In this document: one piece after another, positions 1 to 6,133 of the stretch
Numbering within the stretch: the first letter of the stretch is position 1
Layout of the letters: the number at the start of each line of letters is the position of its first letter
Source: an uncultured Muribaculaceae bacterium
GTDB taxonomy: Bacteria > Bacteroidota > Bacteroidia > Bacteroidales > Muribaculaceae
Length of the DNA stretch: 6,133 nt
Assembly (NCBI GenBank): GCA_910587355.1
Contig: CAJUKF010000078.1
Location: 1 to 6,133, forward strand
Direction of reading: 5' to 3'
Notes under the pieces: model-generated
Databases searched by the model: none
Seen by the model: the letters and a program-made list of their open reading frames with translations, nothing else
What the model was told of the DNA's origin: nothing
Position numbers and translations under genes: made by a program

Positions 1-78
1 AATACAATTCTTCAAACATTTTTCCTAATTTCGCACTTGCCTGTTTAATCTGCGTAAGCCATATGGTTTTCACGTTGT

Positions 79-109
79 TTTGAGTTTCGACTAAAAATTT
101 GTACTTTTG
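79..109 (+). promoter_or_regulatory. Bacteroidota-type promoter for the dxr operon
   Basis: TTTG at 79-82 is followed, after a 19-bp spacer, by TACTTTTG at 102-109. This matches the Bacteroides primary sigma factor consensus (-33 TTTG, about 19-21 bp, -7 TAnnTTTG) at every fixed position. Transcription would start roughly at 112-116. The element lies in AT-rich DNA just before the first gene of a closely packed series. It matters for start choice: the earliest in-frame start of dxr, a TTG at 107-109, is part of the -7 element and cannot be on the transcript. The match is read directly; promoter activity is inferred. Confidence 0.7.
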
Positions 110-120
110 CAGTTCAGTGC

Positions 121-198
121 ATGGCTGTCGGTGACCGCGAGCGGCTTTCCGTACCGGAAATTGTCCCGGTACAACAGTTATGTTGTTGTAAACCTTAA
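121..198 (+). CDS. possible 25-residue upstream ORF (leader peptide) before dxr
   Basis: An ATG at 121 opens a 25-codon frame ending at TAA 196-198, ten bases before the chosen dxr start. The peptide begins MAVGDRERLS and ends QQLCCCKP, with three consecutive cysteine codons (TGT TGT TGT, 181-189). The ATG would lie only about 5-9 nt from the predicted transcript 5' end. The first part sits in a GC-rich stretch (about 62% GC over 121-170) inside otherwise AT-rich DNA, and the frame runs through the hairpin at 151-172. If translated, ribosomes ending at 198 could reinitiate at the weak GTG at 209. I recognise no family. A 25-codon frame can easily arise by chance, so this is a candidate only. 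Confidence 0.25.
   Translation: MAVGDRERLSVPEIVPVQQLCCCKP
151..172 (+). promoter_or_regulatory. hairpin in the dxr leader
   Basis: GTACCGG (151-157) and CCGGTAC (166-172) form a perfect 7-bp inverted repeat around an 8-nt loop. A shorter alternative, TTTCC (146-150) with GGAAA (156-160), shares bases with it, so the two stems cannot form together. No T-run follows, so this is not an intrinsic terminator as it stands. It lies in the predicted 5' leader, 37 bases before the dxr GTG. The stem is seen directly; a role in mRNA stability or translation control is inferred. Confidence 0.4.
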
Positions 199-208
199 TA
201 TTGCAATT

Positions 209-1372
209 GTGCATACTCCAAAACGAATAGCTGTGCTTGGTGCCACCGGTTCGATAGGCAGCCAGACACTCGATATAATTGAAAAGCATCCGGAGCTGTA
301 TAAGGCTCAGGTACTTGCCGCCGGGCGCCGTGCCGATAATCTCATCGGGCTTGCGTTGCGTCACAAGCCTCGGCTTGCCATTATCGGTGATGAAAGTCTG
401 CTGCCTCAGCTGCGTGCAGCGCTGGAGCCTCACGGCATAGCTACCGCAGCCGGTCCGAAAGCGCTCGCCGAGTGCGTGGAGGCTGCGGACATCGATATGG
501 TGCTGACAGCTACCGTCGGATACAGCGGCCTTGAGCCTACCATACATGCGATAAAGGCCGGCAAGGATATAGCGCTTGCCAATAAAGAAACTCTTGTTGT
601 GGCCGGCAACCTCGTCAACAGGCTGCTCGATGAATCGCAGTCGACTATTTATCCTGTTGACTCCGAGCATTCGGCTATAGCGCAATGTCTGAGGGGCGAG
701 AATGCAGCGACTGTGGAGCGGCTTCTGATTACAGCCTCCGGCGGCCCTTTCCGCACATGGACACATGAGCAAATAGCTAAAGCAACACCGGACGATGCAC
801 TCAGGCATCCCAACTGGAGCATGGGCGCCAAAATCACTATTGATTCGGCCTCGATGATGAACAAGGCTTTTGAAATCATCGAAGCGCATCATCTCTTCCA
901 TATCGAGCCTTCACGTATATCGGCCGTGGTTCATCCACAGTCTATTGTCCATTCTATGGTCGAATTCACCGATGGCGCAGTCAAGGCTCAGTTCGGTGTG
1001 CCCGATATGCATCTGCCCATAGCTTATGCGCTGGGATGTAATACCCGGCTTTCCGGCGCCGAGAAGTCACTGAGGCTCGAGGATTATGCGACACTTACTT
1101 TCGAGAAGCCCGACTCGAAGCGTTTTCCTTGCCTTGATTTCGCGCAGATATGTCTTGAGCGCGGCGGTACAGCAGCCTGCGCTGTCAATGCTGCCAACGA
1201 AGTCGCAGTACAGTCATTCCTGCAGGGCCTGATTACATTCCCGCAGATTTTTGAGGTGAACATGCTCACGCTCGAAGCCTCGACCTTTGTGGCCGTACCC
1301 GAATATGAAGACTTTGTGGCTGTCAACGCCGAAGCACGCCGTCGCGCCACGGAGTTCTGCAAATCAATCTGA
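209..1372 (+). CDS. dxr: 1-deoxy-D-xylulose 5-phosphate reductoisomerase (Dxr/IspC)
   Basis: Cytosolic enzyme of the MEP isoprenoid pathway: it rearranges and reduces 1-deoxy-D-xylulose 5-phosphate to 2-C-methyl-D-erythritol 4-phosphate using NADPH and a divalent metal, and is the target of fosmidomycin. From the GTG at 209 the protein is 387 residues, a normal family length. The NADPH-binding GATGSIG is at residues 11-17, NKE at 125-127, and the metal ligands are D151 and E153 in DSEHS plus E222 in NKAFE. HPNWSMG of the substrate loop starts at H200, and NAANE occurs near the C terminus. Start choice: TTG 107 is inside the promoter, and GTG 131 and TTG 161 would add non-family residues. GTG 209 puts the N-terminal motifs one residue from the E. 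coli numbering (K125, D150, E152). No in-frame ATG exists near the start. First gene of the operon, 15 bases before rseP. Function is near certain, the start less so. Confidence 0.96.
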   Translation: MHTPKRIAVLGATGSIGSQTLDIIEKHPELYKAQVLAAGRRADNLIGLALRHKPRLAIIGDESLLPQLRAALEPHGIATAAGPKALAECVEAADIDMVLTATVGYSGLEPTIHAIKAGKDIALANKETLVVAGNLVNRLLDESQSTIYPVDSEHSAIAQCLRGENAATVERLLITASGGPFRTWTHEQIAKATPDDALRHPNWSMGAKITIDSASMMNKAFEIIEAHHLFHIEPSRISAVVHPQSIVHSMVEFTDGAVKAQFGVPDMHLPIAYALGCNTRLSGAEKSLRLEDYATLTFEKPDSKRFPCLDFAQICLERGGTAACAVNAANEVAVQSFLQGLITFPQIFEVNMLTLEASTFVAVPEYEDFVAVNAEARRRATEFCKSI

Positions 1373-1387
1373 AACTTTATTTAACCG

Positions 1388-2818
1388 ATGGATATACTCA
1401 TTAAAGCCGCACAGCTGATTCTCGCACTGGTGATACTCGTCACGGTGCATGAGTTCGGCCACTACATCTTCGCGCGCATTTTCGGCGTGAAAGTCAACCG
1501 ATTCTATCTTTTTTTTAATCCATATTTTTCCATACTCCGCTACGACCCGATGAAGGGCACGCTCGATATTTTTGCCCGTAACGGCAAGCCCGGCACCTTC
1601 TCGCTGCGCGTAGGCAAGGAACATACTCCGAAAGCCGACGGGCGTCCGACATGGCGTGACACAGTCTATGGTCTCGGCTGGGTGCCGCTCGGGGGTTACT
1701 GCGATATAGCCGGCATGGTCGACGAGACAAAAGATGCCTCTCAGCTTGCCGCAGAGCCACAGAGCTGGGAGCTGCGGAGCAAACCGGCATGGCAGAGGCT
1801 GTGTGTAATGGTTGCCGGCGTTGTGCTTAACTTCGTGCTCGCCATTATCATTTACACAGGCATCGCGTTCCACTGGGGCGACCGTGTGATACCTTTCCAG
1901 GCAATGACCGAGGGTATGGATTTCTCGAAGGAATTTGTCGATGCTGGTTTCCGTAACGGCGATATACTGCAGAGCATCGACGGCAAGGCCATGGATGCGA
2001 AGGATTACTCCGTGACATGGGATATGGTGCAGCCCGGCACACGTGTGGGCGTGCTGCGCAACGGCGAGCCTGTCGAAATTACCGTGAGCGACACTCTCAT
2101 ACGTCAGATTGCCTCGAAAGGCAAAGACTATATGCCGATGACGATGCGTGTGCCTGTTGTTGTGGCGAAGACCATGAACGGAGACCCGGCTGCCCTTGCC
2201 GGAATCAAGGAAGGAGACCGCATACTCACTGTAGGCAACGATACTACGCCTGCCATTACTGAATTCATGCCTTCGCTTCAGGCATATAAAGGACAGACAG
2301 TGCCGATGCGCGTTTTGCGGGCCGACGGCTCGCAGGAGACACTTGATGTAGCCGTTTCCGATGCCGGTAAAATCGGCATTCAGATGCTTTCGCCGATTGA
2401 TATTTTTGAACCTCAGATAGTGGAGTACGGACTCTTCGAGTCGGTGCCGCGCGGCTGGGAGATTGGTACAGACCGTCTCACATCGTATGTGTCATCGATG
2501 AAGCTGATTTTCACCAAAGAAGGCGCTCAGAGCCTCGGTGGTTTCGGTACGCTTGGGGACCTCTTCCCTTCGGCATGGAACTGGTATTCATTCTGGCAGA
2601 TTACGGCCTTTCTGTCAATTATCCTCGCGTTCATGAATATCATACCTATTCCCGGTCTTGACGGCGGATATACTCTCTTCCTCATTGTCGAGATGATTAC
2701 GGGCCGTAAGCCCTCCGACCGCTTCCTTGAGATTGTGAATACCTGCGGCTTTGCATTCCTTTTGCTGCTGCTGGTCTATGCCAACGGCAATGATATTTAC
2801 CGCTTCTTCTTGAAATGA
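1388..2818 (+). CDS. rseP: RseP-family site-2 zinc metalloprotease with two PDZ domains
   Basis: Inner-membrane intramembrane protease (peptidase M50B) that cuts transmembrane segments of substrates such as anti-sigma factors and remnant signal peptides. The 476-residue protein has a first membrane helix at about 5-25 ending in the zinc motif HEFGH (21-25; H21 and H25 ligands, E22 catalytic). PLGGY follows in the membrane-associated loop. A second helix at about 139-161 carries GxxxNF (G144, N148). Two PDZ-like periplasmic domains lie at about 180-240 (around AGFRNGD) and 255-325 (around AGIKEGD). The third helix, with LDGG (424-427; D425 is the third zinc ligand), and a last helix at about 452-465 complete the fold. 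It is slightly longer than E. coli RseP (about 450). The ATG at 1388 has no Shine-Dalgarno sequence but an AT-rich upstream, as is usual in Bacteroidota. Its stop overlaps the next start. No sigma/anti-sigma pair is in the window, so its substrate cannot be read from context. Confidence 0.95.
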   Translation: MDILIKAAQLILALVILVTVHEFGHYIFARIFGVKVNRFYLFFNPYFSILRYDPMKGTLDIFARNGKPGTFSLRVGKEHTPKADGRPTWRDTVYGLGWVPLGGYCDIAGMVDETKDASQLAAEPQSWELRSKPAWQRLCVMVAGVVLNFVLAIIIYTGIAFHWGDRVIPFQAMTEGMDFSKEFVDAGFRNGDILQSIDGKAMDAKDYSVTWDMVQPGTRVGVLRNGEPVEITVSDTLIRQIASKGKDYMPMTMRVPVVVAKTMNGDPAALAGIKEGDRILTVGNDTTPAITEFMPSLQAYKGQTVPMRVLRADGSQETLDVAVSDAGKIGIQMLSPIDIFEPQIVEYGLFESVPRGWEIGTDRLTSYVSSMKLIFTKEGAQSLGGFGTLGDLFPSAWNWYSFWQITAFLSIILAFMNIIPIPGLDGGYTLFLIVEMITGRKPSDRFLEIVNTCGFAFLLLLLVYANGNDIYRFFLK

Positions 2819-4041
2819 TGAAAAACAGAATAACTCGCACCGAAAACGGCCTGCCGTTACTCACCCTGCGTAAAGGCAAGGAAGAGTCACTCGACCGTTT
2901 TCATCCCTGGGTATTTTCGGGAGCCCTCACCTATATGCCGCAGGAAGACGATGAAGTAGAGGAGGGCGACCTTGTGGCTGTAGCCGCAGCCGACGGTCGT
3001 ATTATCGGCACCGGTCATTTTCAGATTGGCAGCATAGCCGTACGTATGCTCACTTTTGATGCTGCAGAGGTGGTGGATAAGGAATTCTTCGCAAAGCGTC
3101 TTGAGGCTGCCGCCGGGCTCCGCAGTGTGCTCGGTCTGCCGAATGCCGAAACAACGGCTTTCCGTCTCGTTCACGGCGAAGGCGACTTTCTTCCCGGTCT
3201 TGTCGTCGATGTTTACGGCGAGACAGCCGTGATTCAGGCCCATTCGCCAGGTATGCACTTCGCACGTAAAACCATAGCCGAAGCACTGACCGCCATGCCC
3301 GGCCTCGGCATTAAAAGCGTGTACTATAAATCGGAGACGACATTGCCTTACAAGGCACGTCTCGACCCGGAGAACGGCTATCTTATCGGCGATTTCATCA
3401 GCGATACAGCCACAGAGAATGGTCTGCGTTTCCGCATCGACTGGCTCCGCGGCCAGAAAACCGGTTTCTTTGTCGACCAGCGCGACAACCGTGCGCTTGT
3501 GGGCCGCTACAGCCGCGGACGCTCGGTGCTCAATATGTTCTGCTATACAGGAGGCTTCTCGGTGTATGCCCTTGCGGGCGGCGCAAGGAGCGTCGTTTCC
3601 GTCGATTCGTCGGCCAAGGCAATCAGCCTTACCGATGCCAATGTCGCGCTTAACTTCCCCGGCGACACACGTCACACGTCAAGCGCCGAAGATGCCTTCA
3701 AATACCTCGACACAATGGAGAAAGGCGTCCACGACCTCATAATACTCGACCCTCCGGCCTTTGCCAAGCACCGCAGCGTGCTCCGCAACGCCCTGCAGGG
3801 TTACCGCAGGCTTAACGCCAAGGCTTTCGACAAAATAGCCCCCGGCGGCATTCTCTTCACATTCTCGTGCTCGCAGGCCGTGAGCAAAGAGCAGTTCCGT
3901 CTTGCTGTTTTCAGCGCAGCCGCCCAGAGCCGTCGCCGGGTGCGCATCCTTCACCAGCTCACCCAGCCGGCCGACCACCCGGTGAATATCTATCATCCCG
4001 AAGGCGAGTACCTCAAAGGTCTCGTGCTTTATGTAGAATAA
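2815..4041 (+). CDS. rlmI: RlmI-type class I SAM-dependent rRNA (cytosine-C5) methyltransferase
   Basis: Predicted to transfer a methyl group from S-adenosylmethionine to a cytosine of 23S rRNA; E. coli RlmI makes m5C1962. The 408-residue protein has an N-terminal PUA-like RNA-binding domain (about 15-85, with HPWVFSGA at 30-37), a central EEHEE-like region, and a C-terminal Rossmann methyltransferase domain. Visible motifs are GQKTGFFVDQR (213-223), the SAM-binding NMFCYTGGFS (240-249), DPPAF (312-316) and SCSQ, whose C352 is the likely catalytic cysteine. The ending HPEG.YLKGL is typical of the family. The start ATG overlaps the rseP TGA as ATGA (2815-2818), and a second ATG follows directly at 2818, so translation is probably coupled to rseP; either ATG could be used. 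The family is clear; the exact modified base is inferred from homology, and a related COG1092 activity is possible. Confidence 0.88.
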   Translation: MMKNRITRTENGLPLLTLRKGKEESLDRFHPWVFSGALTYMPQEDDEVEEGDLVAVAAADGRIIGTGHFQIGSIAVRMLTFDAAEVVDKEFFAKRLEAAAGLRSVLGLPNAETTAFRLVHGEGDFLPGLVVDVYGETAVIQAHSPGMHFARKTIAEALTAMPGLGIKSVYYKSETTLPYKARLDPENGYLIGDFISDTATENGLRFRIDWLRGQKTGFFVDQRDNRALVGRYSRGRSVLNMFCYTGGFSVYALAGGARSVVSVDSSAKAISLTDANVALNFPGDTRHTSSAEDAFKYLDTMEKGVHDLIILDPPAFAKHRSVLRNALQGYRRLNAKAFDKIAPGGILFTFSCSQAVSKEQFRLAVFSAAAQSRRRVRILHQLTQPADHPVNIYHPEGEYLKGLVLYVE

Positions 4042-4062
4042 TCAATCATATATCAGCATATA

Positions 4063-6084
4063 ATGAAACAAACAATCATCGCAGCTGCCATGGCTTCATT
4101 ATTTATGGCTTCAGCGTGCTCCCACAAGGCCGAGGAAGCAAGTGCCGACGATTTCAACTATCACGTCGACCGTTTCGCCGATATCGAAGTGCTCCGGTAC
4201 AAGGTGCCCGACTTCGACAGTCTTTCGCTTCAGCAGAAGAAGCTCGTGTACTATCTTACCGAGGCCGCTCTCTGGGGCCGCGATATCCTCTGGGACCAGA
4301 ACAATGTGAATAACCTCGCTATCCGCTCGCTTCTCGAAGGTGTCTACACCAATTACAACGGCGATAAAAACAGCGAGGACTACAAGGCTTTTGAAACCTA
4401 TGTGAAGCAGGTATGGTTCGGCAACGGCATACATCATCACTACAGCACCGATAAATTCACTCCGAAATTCTCACGTGAATTCCTCGAGGGGCAGATTGCG
4501 GCACTTCCGGCAGGCGTGGTCCCCGAAAACACAAACGAGCTTGTAGAGGTGATTTTCAATCCCGAACTCGATGCAAAGCGCGTTAATCAGGAAGACGGCG
4601 CGGACCTCATTATGACCAGCGCCAACAACCTCTACGAAAAGGGTCTTACGGAACAGGAAGTAACCGACTACTTCGCGTCTATCCGCAAGCCCGACGACCC
4701 CACTCCTATCAGCTACGGCCTTAACTCTCGCCTCCGCAAGGAGAACGGCAAGGTTGTCGAGGACCACTACAAACTCGGCGGTCTTTACGGCGAGGCTATC
4801 GCGCACATTGTTGAAAATCTCGACAGCGCAAGCCACTATGCCGAGAATCCGGCTCAGAAAGAAATCATCAACACTCTTATTGATTACTATACCACAGGCG
4901 ACCTCGCCACATTCGACAAGTACTCGATTCAGTGGGCTGAGGATACTGCCTCTCAGGTCGACTTCATCAACGGCTTTATCGAAGACTACGGCGACCCGCT
5001 GGGTATGACCGGCGCATGGGAGTCGATTGTAAACTTCAAGAATATTCCTGCCAGCAAGCGCACCGAGATTCTCAGTGCCAACGCACAGTTCTTCGAGGAT
5101 AACTCGCCCGTAGACCCCAAATTCCGCAAAGACGAAGTAAAAGGCGTTTCGGCGAAGGTAATCACAGCCGCCATTCTCGCCGGAGACTCTTATCCCTCGA
5201 CCCCGATTGGCATCAACCTCCCCAACTCCAACTGGATACGCGCAGCCCACGGCTCAAAGAGCGTGACAATCGAGAACATCACCCAGGCATACGATGCAGC
5301 TTCGCACGGAAACGGCTTCAATGAGGAATTTGTGATTGACGAGCCCACACGTAAGCTCCTCGACGACTATCTCTTCATCACCGACAATCTTCACACCGAC
5401 CTCCACGAATGCCTCGGCCACGGCTCGGGCAAACTTCTGCCCGGTGTAAGCGACGGCGCACTCCGCGAGCATGGCTCGACAATCGAAGAAGCCCGCGCCG
5501 ACCTCTTCGCACTCTATTATCTCGCCGACCCCAAGCTCATTGAAATCGGTCTGCTAGATAACCCCGATGCTTACAAGGCAGAGTATTATAAGTATATTCT
5601 CAACGGCCTCATGACACAGCTCATGCGCATCGAGCCCGGCAAGAATGTGGAAGAAGCACATATGCGCAACCGCAAGCTCATCGCCGAGTGGGTTTATGAG
5701 CACGGCAAGGACGCCAACGTGATTGAACTTGTCGAACGCGACGGCAAGACATATGTACAAATCAACGATTATGACGCACTCCGCGGCCTCTTTGGCGAAC
5801 TTCTTGCCGAAATACAGCGGATTCGTTCGACGGGCGACTATGCAGCCGCAAAAGTTATTGTAGAGCAGTATGCCGTGAAAGTCGACCCCAAGATGCACCA
5901 GCAGGTACTCGACCGCTACGCCAAGCTCGACATCGCTCCCTACAAAGGTTTTGTCAATCCAGTTTATACCGCAGTGCGCGATGAAAACGGCAACATCACC
6001 GACGTTACTGTTTCATACGACGAATCGTATACCGACCAGATGCTCCGTTACAGCCGCGATTACAACGGTTTACCGCTTAAGTAA
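4063..6084 (+). CDS. dipeptidyl peptidase III (peptidase M49), predicted lipoprotein
   Basis: Zinc metallopeptidase that removes dipeptides from the N termini of short peptides. At 673 residues it is close to the B. thetaiotaomicron enzyme (about 675) and shorter than human DPP III (737). HECLGH at 448-453 gives zinc ligands H448 and H453 and catalytic E449; the third ligand is E476 in EEARAD (475-480). Other family residues are visible: FIEDYGDP (E307, Y309), GINLPN (N385, N388) and AHMRNR (H533, R537), which line up with human E316/Y318, N391/N394 and H568/R572. The N terminus has a charged start, a hydrophobic stretch and MASAC, so C19 is a likely lipidation site; the lipobox -3 residue is A rather than the usual L. 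The following SHKAEE is acidic, as in surface-export signals of Bacteroidota lipoproteins. It lies 21 bases after rlmI with an AT-rich spacer and no separate promoter that I can see. Function is secure; location is inferred. Confidence 0.94.
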   Translation: MKQTIIAAAMASLFMASACSHKAEEASADDFNYHVDRFADIEVLRYKVPDFDSLSLQQKKLVYYLTEAALWGRDILWDQNNVNNLAIRSLLEGVYTNYNGDKNSEDYKAFETYVKQVWFGNGIHHHYSTDKFTPKFSREFLEGQIAALPAGVVPENTNELVEVIFNPELDAKRVNQEDGADLIMTSANNLYEKGLTEQEVTDYFASIRKPDDPTPISYGLNSRLRKENGKVVEDHYKLGGLYGEAIAHIVENLDSASHYAENPAQKEIINTLIDYYTTGDLATFDKYSIQWAEDTASQVDFINGFIEDYGDPLGMTGAWESIVNFKNIPASKRTEILSANAQFFEDNSPVDPKFRKDEVKGVSAKVITAAILAGDSYPSTPIGINLPNSNWIRAAHGSKSVTIENITQAYDAASHGNGFNEEFVIDEPTRKLLDDYLFITDNLHTDLHECLGHGSGKLLPGVSDGALREHGSTIEEARADLFALYYLADPKLIEIGLLDNPDAYKAEYYKYILNGLMTQLMRIEPGKNVEEAHMRNRKLIAEWVYEHGKDANVIELVERDGKTYVQINDYDALRGLFGELLAEIQRIRSTGDYAAAKVIVEQYAVKVDPKMHQQVLDRYAKLDIAPYKGFVNPVYTAVRDENGNITDVTVSYDESYTDQMLRYSRDYNGLPLK

Positions 6085-6091
6085 CTATTCA

Positions 6092-6110
6092 GCGGACATT
6101 TTGAGTCTGC
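6092..6110 (+). terminator. weak hairpin after the operon, possible terminator
   Basis: GCGGAC (6092-6097) can pair with GTCTGC (6105-6110) across a 7-nt loop, giving a 6-bp stem with one G-U pair. It begins 8 bases after the stop of the last gene, where a terminator would be expected. No T-run follows within ten bases, so it is not a good intrinsic terminator. It may be chance, or termination may lie beyond the window. Confidence 0.2.
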
Positions 6111-6129
6111 ATGGGTGCATATACGTTTT
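6100..6129 (+). promoter_or_regulatory. possible promoter for a gene beyond the right edge
   Basis: TTTG at 6100-6103 is followed after 18 bp by TACGTTTT at 6122-6129, which matches TAnnTTTG except for the last base. The spacer is one base shorter than the usual 19-21. Its place after the last operon gene suits a new transcription unit, but the match is imperfect and the downstream gene is not visible. Confidence 0.25.
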
Positions 6130-6133
6130 ACAT

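Noticed and set aside
107..208. 34-residue N-terminal extension of Dxr
   Set aside because: The TTG start coincides with the -7 promoter element and the extra residues do not resemble Dxr N termini.
1364..1873. 169-codon open frame on the minus strand across the dxr-rseP junction
   Set aside because: Its translation is the reverse of conserved RseP sequence and has no family features; the plus strand explains the region.
2887..3675. 262-codon open frame on the minus strand
   Set aside because: It lies wholly antisense to the methyltransferase gene, whose motifs are unambiguous; the antisense translation shows no recognisable domain. Such shadows are common opposite GC-rich codons.
4042..4062. 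Separate promoter or terminator between the methyltransferase and M49 genes
   Set aside because: Only 21 AT-rich bases, with no TAnnTTTG element, stem-loop or T-run.
3867..4313. 148-codon + strand frame bridging rlmI and the M49 gene
   Set aside because: Overlaps two strongly supported genes in another frame and has low-complexity Arg/Ser/Pro-rich composition typical of a shadow frame.
4471..5250. 259-codon open frame on the minus strand
   Set aside because: Antisense to the M49 peptidase over conserved residues; no recognisable protein features and no promoter or start context.

Overview
The window reads as one strand of a Bacteroidota chromosome, most likely order Bacteroidales and possibly Muribaculaceae-like. 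The reasons are: a promoter of the Bacteroides type (TTTG, 19 bp, TAnnTTTG) before the first gene; no Shine-Dalgarno-like purine tract before any of the three well-defined ATG starts; and a dipeptidyl peptidase III whose HECLGH motif falls at the residue numbers I recall for the Bacteroides thetaiotaomicron enzyme. The family-level placement is an inference.

Layout: positions 1-110 are AT-rich (about 32% GC over 1-100) with no convincing gene and end in the promoter. Positions 110-208 are a leader of about 95 nt. It contains a GC-rich island, a perfect 7-bp hairpin and a possible 25-codon upstream ORF. Four tightly packed + strand genes follow: dxr (209-1372, GTG start), rseP (1388-2818), an RlmI-type rRNA methyltransferase (2815-4041, overlapping rseP by ATGA) and a lipoprotein-type M49 dipeptidyl peptidase III (4063-6084). 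Gaps are +15, -4 and +21 bases, with no terminator visible between genes, so they look like one operon. The last 49 bases hold a weak hairpin and a possible promoter for a gene outside the window.

Functionally the genes are housekeeping and envelope related. Dxr makes MEP, the precursor of isoprenoids such as undecaprenyl carrier lipid. RseP is an inner-membrane site-2 protease. The methyltransferase modifies ribosomal RNA. The M49 peptidase probably clips dipeptides from oligopeptides outside the cytoplasm. All four appear full length with catalytic residues intact. I see no mobile element, CRISPR array, tRNA or rRNA, and no evidence of a new multi-gene system. The least ordinary parts are the structured dxr leader and the predicted lipid anchoring of a peptidase whose eukaryotic relatives are cytosolic.
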